From: Acidianus infernus
GTDB lineage: Archaea > Thermoproteota > Thermoprotei_A > Sulfolobales > Sulfolobaceae
NCBI RefSeq assembly: GCF_009729545.1
Contig: NZ_WFIY01000004.1
Location: 1,958,001 to 2,022,000, forward strand
Reading direction: 5' to 3'
Length of the DNA stretch: 64,000 nucleotides
In this document: positions 17,198-25,880 of the stretch, piece after piece
How the letters are laid out: each line of letters opens with the position of its first letter
Position numbering within the stretch: the stretch's first letter is position 1
The notes under the pieces: model-generated
The model's input: the letters and a program-made list of their open reading frames with translations, nothing else
What the model was told of the DNA's origin: nothing
The model's database searches: none
Translations under genes and position numbers: made by a program

Positions 17198-19950
17198 TTA
17201 GTCCACCTCAGTATACCAGTTTTTTCTTCCCCGGATATACGCTTTGATGGTTCCTTCTCCACGTCTTTTTCATCCAAAACCTTGGCAAAGATTTTAGCAA
17301 TTGCTAAAGCCTCATCAACGAAACGAGTTTTCTCCCTCAGTTTCTCTATCTCCTCCTTGAGTTTATCCTTACTTTTAAGGGCTATATATTCTAGGTAATG
17401 GAAAACTTGAACTGGGTTAGAGAAGTTATAGTCCCCTAAGAGCGCTTTCTTGTCAAGAAGTTTCTCCAACTCTGAGATAACTTCCAACGTTTCCTTGGCA
17501 GCTTGGTTCGGTTCTGCTAACGATATTGAATCCTTATCAGCCTTCACTATCCCGTTATCTTGCAAATCCTTAAAATCTAAGTTCCCAGTAAGGCTAAAGA
17601 AAGTTAAAGAAGTCTTGTCTATCTTCCTCACCCCCTTCTCCGGTCTTGGGATTAGAAGTTTCACCAAAATGTAATAAGCTGCGTAGGGGTCTGAGATCGT
17701 AACCCCTACGCCCTTAGATAAACCTTCAATTATAGATTGCACAGTAGCCGGGTAAACGTGATTAGTTATCAACTCCTCGACAGCCTTTTCCCTCTCTCCT
17801 TTCAATCCTGCAAGTTTCTCATACTTCGTGAACACACTAAGGACTTTTCCTAATACCTCAATATATGTGTCAGTCGAGAGCTTAAGCTTTCCTTTCTGTA
17901 CCATTGTCGAAACGTAATCAGACACAGTAGAGATTGCCTCCTTTCTAACTTCTTGGAGTAACTTCTGCCCCTCAGCCTTCTTCCTCCAAACTATAACCAT
18001 TGACTTGTCTAAAGAAATTGTAGTATTTTGAGCCGTTATTCGTGTCTCATCCTCGGTAGTTACCGCGTGCACAGCAGTTATCTTGAACTTTGAGTAATAC
18101 CAGCCAGCGTAGAGTAGAGATACCCACGCTTCTGTAGAGGTGTGGTTATAGAATGTTACGAGCAGTCCGTCATCTTTCAAGAAGTTACTAAGCTTTCCAA
18201 ATGCTTTAGCTAGTTTCTCCCTGAAATCGTCGTAAGTCCCAGTGTTATTTCCAAATACTTTCGCCCTTCCCTCTTCAACTCCTATATCCTTTGGTATTAA
18301 TTCTTCCCATTGTGTTCTATATGGCATTGGAATTACTCTTTTCAGCCACACATAATACAAATCACTGACCTCGGGATAAGGAACATCATCAGCGAAAGGC
18401 GGATCAGTAATTATAACATCTACCTTCTCGGGTAGGTTTAGTTCGTTTATGTCGACATTCAATACCTCTATCTTCGAGTCGCTATTAGTTTGTATTAAAT
18501 ATTCTAACCCTTCTATCACATGATCCAGAGATCTACGTAGAGAACCTATTACATCAGCCAAAGGATTGATTTCAACCCAATTCCATGTGAAACCAAGCCT
18601 TCTAAATGCTAACGTGTGAGCTATAAATTTTCTACTGGGATCAATGCTTGTAAAGAAGCAATTATGTCTTATATGATTTAAGAACGCTATGGCTAGATAT
18701 GTTAGCACTGCTTTTTTGTATTCGTCGTTTTCGTCATAAAGCTTATTCAGATAGTCAACAACTTTACTGAAAATTATTAATTGTCTAGCGTTAAACATTT
18801 TGAAAAATTTATCAGTTCCCCATGTACTAATGCGAATAGTACCATATGGGGCAAGATTTTCAATTGGTATTTTATTTATATCCACTTCTTTAAGTTTCTC
18901 GAATGAATCCCAGAACATTTTCTCATCATCATCCGTAATTTCTTCAAAATCAAGGTCTTTTGACCTCCCTTTGAATTTTACTAGGAGTTTAGGTCTAGCC
19001 TTGGAACTGCGTAGCTCTCCTAGGGTTATCTCGCCATTCAGGAACCTCTCATAATTCTCGTTCCACTCCCTCAATGCCTCCTTCACATACCATTTATCAC
19101 CCTTTCCCGGGAAGACGTTATTGCATATTAAACACCTAGCATAACTGTTCTTAGCCTCTATATTACCCTCTGGTACCTCATACTTTGTCCCATCGCTTTC
19201 GTTAACTTCTGCCTTAATCGTTTTTTTATTCAACTCCTTATTGAGATCAACGACCCTTATCCTAATACTATTACCCTGCTTCTCAGGCTTCATGTACACA
19301 AGCCTCTCGTACCCTTTACCTCCACCTTTATCTAACTTCAACAACCACCACTGGTTTACTAAAGGAGTATAATTGCCACAGTGTGGGCACTTAACCTCCC
19401 AAGTCCCTACGTAACCGGTTGTATCCCCATACAATTCTTTGACGTCCTCCTCTATACTCTTTAACATTTCCTCACCGTACTTTTTGACGTCTTCAACGAG
19501 TTTTTTCCCATACTTTGGGTACTCTAGTACAGCCTTCAAGAAGATATAAGCAGTAGGTAAGAGGTCTGAGGCTATGACTTTACCCACACCGAGCCTCTTA
19601 GCCTCAAGTGGAATAGAACCAAAACCAGCAAATGGGTCTAAGACCGTAAACTCCTTAAACCTACCGTTAGTGATAGGGAGTAAATTGTGTGGTGGCCTCG
19701 TATTATCAGTAAGCCTAACCATTCGCTTAAACTCTGTCATCGGTACGTCTTCTGGTAAGAGCGCAGCTGCGGTGAATGCCCTAGCTGAGATTAACGGTTT
19801 TCTCGTCCACCAGAAAATCATTTCCCAATAAGGGGGTCTGCCCGGACCCTTTTCTCTTGCCGCTTCCTTGTCTATTTGTGGGATTATCTCGGTAAAGTTT
19901 TCACTTTCGATAAGCTTTCTCTGTGTCACAAGTAGTAATCTTATAGACAT
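17194..19950 (-). CDS. DUF1156-type DNA methyltransferase, full length
   Basis: 918 residues, first gene of the minus-strand operon. N-terminal DUF1156 signature PPYWEMIFWWTRKPLISARA (about residues 39-58), SAM motif I DPFAGFGSIPLEA (105-117), zinc-ribbon cysteines CPHC (188-191) and CLIC (273-276), then motif IV TDPPF (515-519) followed by YYVWLKR. The motif order is that of amino-methyltransferases making N6-methyladenine or N4-methylcytosine in DNA. It is intact, unlike the paralogue at 7942-9498. The intergenic region upstream is about 800 bp with no gene, so the promoter lies just before 19950; a weak CATAAAAC sits about 27 bp upstream. It is expected to mark host DNA so that the helicase/nuclease genes downstream spare it. 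Confidence 0.88.
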   Translation of the reverse strand: MSIRLLLVTQRKLIESENFTEIIPQIDKEAAREKGPGRPPYWEMIFWWTRKPLISARAFTAAALLPEDVPMTEFKRMVRLTDNTRPPHNLLPITNGRFKEFTVLDPFAGFGSIPLEAKRLGVGKVIASDLLPTAYIFLKAVLEYPKYGKKLVEDVKKYGEEMLKSIEEDVKELYGDTTGYVGTWEVKCPHCGNYTPLVNQWWLLKLDKGGGKGYERLVYMKPEKQGNSIRIRVVDLNKELNKKTIKAEVNESDGTKYEVPEGNIEAKNSYARCLICNNVFPGKGDKWYVKEALREWNENYERFLNGEITLGELRSSKARPKLLVKFKGRSKDLDFEEITDDDEKMFWDSFEKLKEVDINKIPIENLAPYGTIRISTWGTDKFFKMFNARQLIIFSKVVDYLNKLYDENDEYKKAVLTYLAIAFLNHIRHNCFFTSIDPSRKFIAHTLAFRRLGFTWNWVEINPLADVIGSLRRSLDHVIEGLEYLIQTNSDSKIEVLNVDINELNLPEKVDVIITDPPFADDVPYPEVSDLYYVWLKRVIPMPYRTQWEELIPKDIGVEEGRAKVFGNNTGTYDDFREKLAKAFGKLSNFLKDDGLLVTFYNHTSTEAWVSLLYAGWYYSKFKITAVHAVTTEDETRITAQNTTISLDKSMVIVWRKKAEGQKLLQEVRKEAISTVSDYVSTMVQKGKLKLSTDTYIEVLGKVLSVFTKYEKLAGLKGEREKAVEELITNHVYPATVQSIIEGLSKGVGVTISDPYAAYYILVKLLIPRPEKGVRKIDKTSLTFFSLTGNLDFKDLQDNGIVKADKDSISLAEPNQAAKETLEVISELEKLLDKKALLGDYNFSNPVQVFHYLEYIALKSKDKLKEEIEKLREKTRFVDEALAIAKIFAKVLDEKDVEKEPSKRISGEEKTGILRWTK

Positions 19951-20747
19951 ATTTTAAGCTTTTGGTTGTTTTATGGGAGTTTGAAACTTATTCATAGATC
20001 AACATCAAATGACGTTATTTAATAACTCTTATAAAAAGTGTTATCAGTTTTTTAACAATCCCACGTTAGGTTAGAAAAGTTTTACTCATTTATTTTGTAA
20101 ATACTGATTTAACAGAATAGTTAGACACACTCCTCTGGAAAGTGGAGAACTCATTTAAATAAAGGTGTTAGTTTGCAAGAAGTTTAAAATTGCAAGTTTG
20201 AATGAGTGGTATTGTTGAGAAGGATTTATTGTTTAAATTAGAATTAAGTTTAACTCGTTGAATTCTTTAATTTTTAAGAAATCTGAATTCTTAGTTAATT
20301 CATTGTTTACTGGCTTGGGCGGAAATTAGTGTATCAAAGCTTTCTGATGATTATTCTTCGGCCAGATTCGTGAGCCCATTATTGAGTCCTTTCTAGTGGG
20401 GTTTATAACCTTAAACGCTGATAGGAAGTTTACTCTCCTTAACTAAATACGGTTAAAGAACTCACGTAAAAATCCTCAGAACCTAAAATAACCTTTCTCT
20501 CTCATTCCCCTTTAAGTAGTGAATCACAGAAATTTCAGATATAGTACTTCACAACAATCTTGTCTATTACCCCTTGTATTGTACGACTTTGTTAACTAAC
20601 TCTCTGTCCCTTTTTTAATCCTAACGTCTGAGGTGTCAAGAATGTTGAGTGAATGAATGTATAAGGACTTACAGTCTTCTTATAACCGTTAGGTACCAAA
20701 TAATTGCTAATGCAACTTTTTTTACTCGCTAAGGGATAGATTAAAAC
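19951..20747. other. Intergenic region upstream of the defence operon
   Basis: Nearly 800 bp without a gene I can support. A short hairpin (CTCCTCTGGAAAGTGGAG) lies near 20131-20148. From about 20330 to 20640 the base composition is more even and minus-strand frames give short open pieces broken by stops, as if a transposase or other gene had decayed there. I could not identify it. Confidence 0.4.
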
Positions 20748-21851
20748 ATGGCAAACTATAAACTAGCTTTAACGGCATTACTAACGATTTTCTTGTTTTC
20801 CGCTTTAGCAATTTATTCAATCAGCTTCGTGTTACCGGAATTTATATCCAGCTTTGGGGGACTAGCGTCTTTCGCAATTCCCTTGAGTTGGATAGGCGGT
20901 GCTATAGGCGGGCTTTTGATGGGTATCTTCGGTGACACTAAGGGTAAGAGATTATCGTTATTAATTTCCATATTATTATTCGTCTTCCCCATCTTAGGGA
21001 ACGTGGTTGTTGATAATGTCGTCCTTTTCTATCTTATCTGGTTTTTAATAGGTTTTGGCGTTAACGCAGTTAACGGGATTAGTTACGTATATGCCGCTGA
21101 ACTCTCACCTCCAAGCATTAGAGGGCTAATAGGAAGTATAATGCAAGGTCTATATTTCCTCGGTGCAATATTAGGATTGTTGATTTCTTTTGTTACTAAG
21201 GAGACTATCTTCCCCTACTACACGATAATTTTCGTGTTATCAGCAATAAGTATACCGTTATGGTTCCTCATACCGGAGTCTAAGTGGAAGGCTAAGTTCA
21301 GCTTTAGGGTTTCAAGAGAATTCGTGAAAGTCACTGTATTTGGTTCACTGTTTTCCATTGGCGCTTTTCTACTATTAGTCCCCCTAGTTTCCTTGAGCTT
21401 TACGCTTTTCTCTAGCCTTAAGCTTAACGCTTACGCCGTGATCTTAATTGGTTTTATAATAGGTATGATAGGGTTTACTATCGCGGGAAGTATTTCAGAT
21501 AGGATAGGGAGGAAGAAAGCGAGCTATCTCTTTGCAGGAATAAGCGTTTTCTCGTCTTTACTCTTCTTTTCCGGCCTAGTAATAGCCTCTTTTATCCTCC
21601 TGATGTTCGGCTCTTCTTTCTTTGCTTACTTCGGGATTTGGATGAGCGAGATTTATCCCATCAATTTTAAAGCTACTGGGACTAATATAACGTTGTTTTT
21701 AGGTAGGTTATTAGGAGGGGGATTCGGAGTTACGTTAGTGTTGTTACTGCCTTTCGGCTTGGAAAGGGATCTATCGTTAACCGTATTGATTTCCTCGATA
21801 ATTGTCCTTTTATCTGCCACTCAATTACCGGAGACTGTTAAGACGCAGTGA
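20748..21851 (+). CDS. Major facilitator superfamily transporter
   Basis: 367 residues, very hydrophobic, about 11-12 membrane segments. MFS signatures are seen: GDTKGKRL in the loop after helix 2 (variant of GxxxDRxGRR), ELSPPSIRG after helix 4, IPESKWKA at the end of the first half and SDRIGRKKA in the matching loop of the second half. This is the sugar/metabolite:H+ symporter-like pattern, though the protein is short for that group (usually 400-450). It stands alone between the defence operon and the csx1-like gene. The substrate cannot be told from sequence. Confidence 0.82.
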   Translation: MANYKLALTALLTIFLFSALAIYSISFVLPEFISSFGGLASFAIPLSWIGGAIGGLLMGIFGDTKGKRLSLLISILLFVFPILGNVVVDNVVLFYLIWFLIGFGVNAVNGISYVYAAELSPPSIRGLIGSIMQGLYFLGAILGLLISFVTKETIFPYYTIIFVLSAISIPLWFLIPESKWKAKFSFRVSREFVKVTVFGSLFSIGAFLLLVPLVSLSFTLFSSLKLNAYAVILIGFIIGMIGFTIAGSISDRIGRKKASYLFAGISVFSSLLFFSGLVIASFILLMFGSSFFAYFGIWMSEIYPINFKATGTNITLFLGRLLGGGFGVTLVLLLPFGLERDLSLTVLISSIIVLLSATQLPETVKTQ

Positions 21852-22010
21852 GGTAGGTCTGATTGTTTAACCTTTTCAAGGATTAACCTCCAGCTATCGT
21901 GAAGTGATTCTCCCCATTTTCAGCCCTTACTCGTCCCTCTAAAAACGTTGCTCAGTGACGTTATTAGTTACACCACTTGACTACTAGCCCAGGAGGTCAG
22001 AAAATCAAAG

Positions 22011-22020
22011 ATTTTTATTA
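22011..22020 (+). promoter_or_regulatory. TATA-like box of the csx1-like gene
   Basis: ATTTTTATTA is centred 25 bp before the ATG at 22041, the spacing of an archaeal promoter driving a leaderless message. Confidence 0.45.
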
Positions 22021-22040
22021 ATAAACCTCTATCTTGAATT

Positions 22041-23216
22041 ATGAATATTTTATTTGCCCCTATAGGCGACCCAACAAATTACGATGAGGTTACGTATATA
22101 GTTGATAAAGAGGATGGAGGGCAAGTAAGTGAATTCACTAATGCTTCATTCATTGCAATATCTAAAGCTTTAAACCTAAACAAGGACGAGATAATAGTAT
22201 ATGCAGGGTTGAGCTTATGCGATAATAGTTGTACAGATCTCAACTGTTGTAGAAATTCTATAAGAAAGAAAGTCTCCAATAAACTTGGCAATAACTTCAA
22301 GTTATTAATATCCCCAAACATATACGGCACTAGATTCACTCAAAAGGATAGGAGAAATACGCTCTATTTTAATTTCGTATACTTCAATTCTTTAAAAATC
22401 CTAGAAGACAAAAAGCCTGACAAGGTCTACATAGATATAACTCACGGAATAAATCACATGCCATTACTCGCCACAGACGCAATTAAGCTAGCCACATATA
22501 CTTACATGATTGAAAAAGATAAGGAAGGAGTTGAACTAAAAGTTTACAATTCAGAACCAGTGGTGAAAGGAAACAAAGGCCCCTATAAAATAGACGCAAT
22601 CTACTCGGAAAAATTAACCACTAGGCAAGCGATACTCTCAATCATATCTCCTTTCCTATCAAAGGAGGGCAAGAACGTAATAAAAAACAAGGTATTTAAA
22701 GAGATAGGCGACAGCTCTTGTAACCCAGACTTCGTTTACCACGTGGTCAACGCATTGTCAGGAGGGATATTCCTATACTTACTGCTGAGCAAGGATAAAA
22801 TAGACGCCTGCTTAGAAGCTGTAGAAAATAAATTACAAAAGCTTGATAGCGAGAATCTCAACATAAATATAACTTTCGACAAAGGTAACGTAATTTACGA
22901 CGAATCGATGCACATTGAAGTTAGCTACTTACACTCACTACTTATGATCTCTAAACACATAGCAGAAGGAAATAACACGCTGAAAAATATACGTCGTATG
23001 GCTGAAAAGTACTCTACGTCAGACTCAGTTAAATACCTAATCCTCAATGAGATAAATAATATAGAGAATATTGTAAAGAAAATTGGTGGAATTGAAAAAC
23101 CCATGATACTTGCAGAGGTAATGAAAAAGGCGAAGGAAGAGGATGAGAAGAGGTTAAAATATGTAGCGTTGATAAGAGGAACTTATACGCCCACGGAGGC
23201 TTTGAGAAAAACGTAA
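22041..23216 (+). CDS. csx1: Csx1-like CARF protein, frameshifted before its HEPN RNase motif
   Basis: 391 residues in the open frame. Residues 1-170 look like a CARF domain and contain DITHG (132-136), the DxTHG signature of Csx1/MJ1666-type CRISPR accessory proteins that bind cyclic oligoadenylate. Family members end with a HEPN RNase site R-x4-H. Here that site (RNLYAHGG) is encoded at 23177-23200 but one base out of frame: the open frame instead ends IRGTYTPTEALRKT. The shift falls near 23125-23155, where a second copy (29.9 kb) keeps the frame. So the annotated product is CARF plus helical linker without a nuclease centre. No cas genes or array lie in the window. Either a disabled gene, a sequencing error, or a CARF-only protein. 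Confidence 0.8.
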   Translation: MNILFAPIGDPTNYDEVTYIVDKEDGGQVSEFTNASFIAISKALNLNKDEIIVYAGLSLCDNSCTDLNCCRNSIRKKVSNKLGNNFKLLISPNIYGTRFTQKDRRNTLYFNFVYFNSLKILEDKKPDKVYIDITHGINHMPLLATDAIKLATYTYMIEKDKEGVELKVYNSEPVVKGNKGPYKIDAIYSEKLTTRQAILSIISPFLSKEGKNVIKNKVFKEIGDSSCNPDFVYHVVNALSGGIFLYLLLSKDKIDACLEAVENKLQKLDSENLNINITFDKGNVIYDESMHIEVSYLHSLLMISKHIAEGNNTLKNIRRMAEKYSTSDSVKYLILNEINNIENIVKKIGGIEKPMILAEVMKKAKEEDEKRLKYVALIRGTYTPTEALRKT

Positions 23217-23308
23217 CGTTCCTCTGGAATTGTGGCGAAGATATCTGCGTAGACTATAAAGGCGTAGACTATAAAGATTGTATTAAAAACGTGGAAGAGC
23301 AATTATAA
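23154..23308 (+). pseudogene. Out-of-frame HEPN tail of the csx1-like gene
   Basis: Read from GTT at 23154 this frame gives VKICSVDKRNLYAHGGFE and continues to a TAA at 23306-23308. It contains the R-x4-H catalytic pair (Arg 23177-23179, His 23192-23194) expected at the end of Csx1. It sits in frame 2 relative to the upstream open frame in frame 0, consistent with loss of one base upstream. Restoring one base gives a protein of about 421 residues. Confidence 0.8.
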
Positions 23309-23796
23309 TGTTTAACAGCTTCGTCGTCATACAACCCTTGCTGGTTACGCTACTTAAGCAACAACTTCCTCATTAGCCGCGCTGCTCCTTTTATCAAAGG
23401 TTGTTCTTATAATTTCCTTGAATTTCTTTTTATATTTTTCTTTTTATTCTCTCTAATCTTATTTCTTCATTGATATTAGAAATAAAAACCTTCTAACCAT
23501 CTCTTTAAGAGAATGGTGGACCCTTTTTCCATAAAACTACTATACTCAAGTAATATGTCTATATCACATAGAAGGAGAAGTTTTAGATTCTTCGTGTTGT
23601 TCTTATAACCAATTTCATCATAGCCTGTATATTCGTTTATCTTAAAACTCATTAAACTCCCTAACTCGTTTAAGGGGATCTTTATCAAAATTGAAAGGTG
23701 AAAGGGGACGTAGAAATAACTCGTTTAATGTAAAAGGCTTTTAGAGCGAAGGTAAATGCGTTAAATAGTTTACTGGAGGACTAAGGGAGTCAAGAC

Positions 23797-23879
23797 TAAC
23801 GCTCAAGGTTCCTAAATGATGCACTTTAAAATTCCATCTCTATGCACTCCTTCAAATTAACGCTCAAGGTTCCTAAATG
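23797..23879. repeat. Two 22-bp perfect direct repeats, 61-bp period
   Basis: TAACGCTCAAGGTTCCTAAATG occurs at 23797-23818 and 23858-23879, separated by 39 bp of unrelated sequence. Repeat and gap lengths resemble a one-spacer CRISPR unit, but only two copies exist and the sequence is not one I know from Sulfolobales arrays. A duplication within the decayed gene fragment next to it is equally possible. Confidence 0.7.
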
Positions 23880-24019
23880 TGGTCTTTGAGAGTTATGAAA
23901 TCAAAGGCAGTATTGCTATTATAAATACTTGCTTCTTCATATATTTGCTTCAATTCATCATCAAAGACAGTTATAAATGGGCCATATAGGTGGGAGAGAA
24001 AAGATTGAATGTTGCTCTC
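23873..24019 (-). pseudogene. Fragment of an unidentified gene
   Basis: The minus strand reads an acidic 48-residue piece (FLSHLYGPFITVFDDELKQ, later AFDFITLKDHI) between two stops, with no start codon. It looks like real protein sequence rather than noise. The stop falls inside the 22-bp repeat. Parent family not recognised. Confidence 0.4.
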
Positions 24020-24025
24020 TTCATC

Positions 24026-25144
24026 TCAAGCTATCCTACCAAAACGCAAGAGAATTGTAATAACTGGTACTATTATTAATAAATAAAGTGTGGTGCCGTC
24101 GATAAACCCGAACCTAAGTGCCGTTAAGTAGTATATCATAAGCCCTACTAAGTCTAGCCATAAGCCATCAGCTAAACCGACTCCGCCAATTATCCCACCT
24201 GTTTTACCGCCGTAATATCTCATCATCTTATCAAGCTTTTTTCCCTTAAGATAGTCAACTAAGGTATTGCCTATCACGGTAGGTAAGAAGATTATAGGGA
24301 ATGTTGACAAAGTGACGGGCGAAATGTAATCGCTGTAATTAAATGCTATAGTCCTTGCTATATACCACAAGGCTAAGAGTATTATTGGGAAGAAAAACGA
24401 TAAAGAAATAGAAGACACTACTCCTAATGGAGTGACTTCGCCAGTGAAGCGATTAATTATAATTGCTGGCTTCATGGAAGCCCAGAAGATAAGGAGAGAG
24501 CCCCCGAAAACAAGTAAGAGAGTATAAGGAGTTACGTAATATATTGATTTGCCAGTGTAATAAAAGGCTATAACAAATAAAGGTATTAATGAAAGATTTA
24601 CCATGGTCTCCATTGTCCCCACGGCTATGAAAGACAGTAGAAGCCCAGCCAGTGCACCATAAATAAAGAAATCAATATTTATCCCAGTATAAAAGGAGAG
24701 TAAAAACAGTGAAGCGAACATCACTGTGCCAGCCCATAATTGAGGAGTAGATAAGGACCAAGTTAAATCCTTATTCTTCATCCTTACTGCAGACATTACT
24801 AGCGATGGTGGGATTGAGTATAATAAAGCGGAAATTACACCGGTTAATATACCTAGATCAAAAGGGAAATAGAGGGAAACATTAAAAAAGTAATAGTTAA
24901 GGAATATAGACCAGAACCAGATTATGTAATATTTTCCGGGTTCGTTTCCCCTAAAGAGCTTATAAGTCAGTAGGGATAGAACTAAAGAGTAGACCACAAG
25001 ATTTACGATTACGTCTATTACCTCATAATTACATGTATACGGCAATGTTATGTAAAAGGTCGTTAAAAAATAATGTATTACTATGAACGAGAGGATGGAG
25101 AATATGAAAAGCTTAAATTCGTGAGAGTAAAACGTAACGTCCAT
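24026..25144 (-). CDS. Polytopic membrane protein (DUF1614-like)
   Basis: About 372 residues from the ATG at 25144 (GTG at 25162 adds six). Roughly ten hydrophobic helices. Near the C-terminus IGNTLVDYLKGKK and GGVGLADGLWLDLV resemble the conserved GGAGxxDG segment of DUF1614 archaeal/bacterial membrane proteins. No transport signature or active site is visible. It is flanked by non-coding, decayed DNA on both sides, so there is no operon context. Family assignment is tentative and function unknown. Confidence 0.6.
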   Translation of the reverse strand: MDVTFYSHEFKLFIFSILSFIVIHYFLTTFYITLPYTCNYEVIDVIVNLVVYSLVLSLLTYKLFRGNEPGKYYIIWFWSIFLNYYFFNVSLYFPFDLGILTGVISALLYSIPPSLVMSAVRMKNKDLTWSLSTPQLWAGTVMFASLFLLSFYTGINIDFFIYGALAGLLLSFIAVGTMETMVNLSLIPLFVIAFYYTGKSIYYVTPYTLLLVFGGSLLIFWASMKPAIIINRFTGEVTPLGVVSSISLSFFFPIILLALWYIARTIAFNYSDYISPVTLSTFPIIFLPTVIGNTLVDYLKGKKLDKMMRYYGGKTGGIIGGVGLADGLWLDLVGLMIYYLTALRFGFIDGTTLYLLIIVPVITILLRFGRIA

Positions 25145-25162
25145 GAATATTTCTTGCCTCAC

Positions 25163-25880
25163 TTCTTTTTATTTCTATCGAGAGTTAAGGGTCTCGCCAT
25201 TATTGGAAAAAAGCCTATAGGAGGGAAATGCTGAGCATTTTCGATATTGCAAGTCTCAATTGCCTAATGCGAATTTCGTACAAATATAGAAAGCTGATTG
25301 ACCATAACGTTTAAATTTCGATTGACTTAGCAAGGGAATTTCTCAATGTTTATGCCTTTTAACGTTCTTATAAGACTGAAATACTAGCGGAGTTCTTGCT
25401 AAAATCTAGTTTATCTAGGCTTTCTATTTACGTAAGCGCCTCTGTGTTTCTCTACGGTGGGTATTCAAGTAAACGACGGGTTGAGAAGTCGCTCAAATCG
25501 ACGTTTTGCGAATTGGTTCTATCTTAATACATTTCATGTCTACAACAGCTAACAAATCTGAAGTTGCCTTATTAGCGCTCACTCAACTGACGTTTTCCGC
25601 CAATGTTGCCTCCCAGAGGGCTCATACCTCTTTAGAGACGAGAAGTACCGCTAAAACTACACAGTTAGCACTGCTACGCTTATGTGGAAGGTGTTCATAC
25701 TTGAAAGATTAGCGTTATTATCCGGGCAGGCTATACTGAGACACTTATAAAGGCGGGTAGAATTCTTCAAAAGAGAAAAATAAGCTGAGACCTTATTGAC
25801 GAAATTAGTCTGACCCCGGAAGGGATTCCTGCAAGACGAGGAGGTACTCACGGTCAAGTCGAGCAGCGCTTCGTAGCTAG
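25163..25880. other. About 700 bp with no intact gene
   Basis: Base composition is less AT-biased than true intergenic DNA here. Minus-strand pieces such as YEPSGRQHWRKTSVE and NKVSAYFSLLKNSTRLYKC read like broken protein-coding sequence, interrupted by stops. Probably the remains of a transposase or other gene; I cannot name it. Confidence 0.4.

Larger units (their letters stand above)
23309..24025. other. Gene-poor, decayed stretch
   Basis: No intact gene. It contains an unconvincing 70-codon minus-strand frame at 23476-23688, a pair of 22-bp direct repeats (23797-23879) and a minus-strand gene fragment at 23873-24019. Confidence 0.5.

Noticed and set aside
864..19950. Calling the island a standard class 1 or class 2 DISARM
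   Set aside because: The methylases are DUF1156-type, a DUF499 ATPase and an MBL protein are present, and DrmB and PLD are fused, so the standard types do not fit.
25506..25857. Two overlapping short open frames on opposite strands
   Set aside because: Neither resembles a known protein; both appear in a stretch of decayed sequence.
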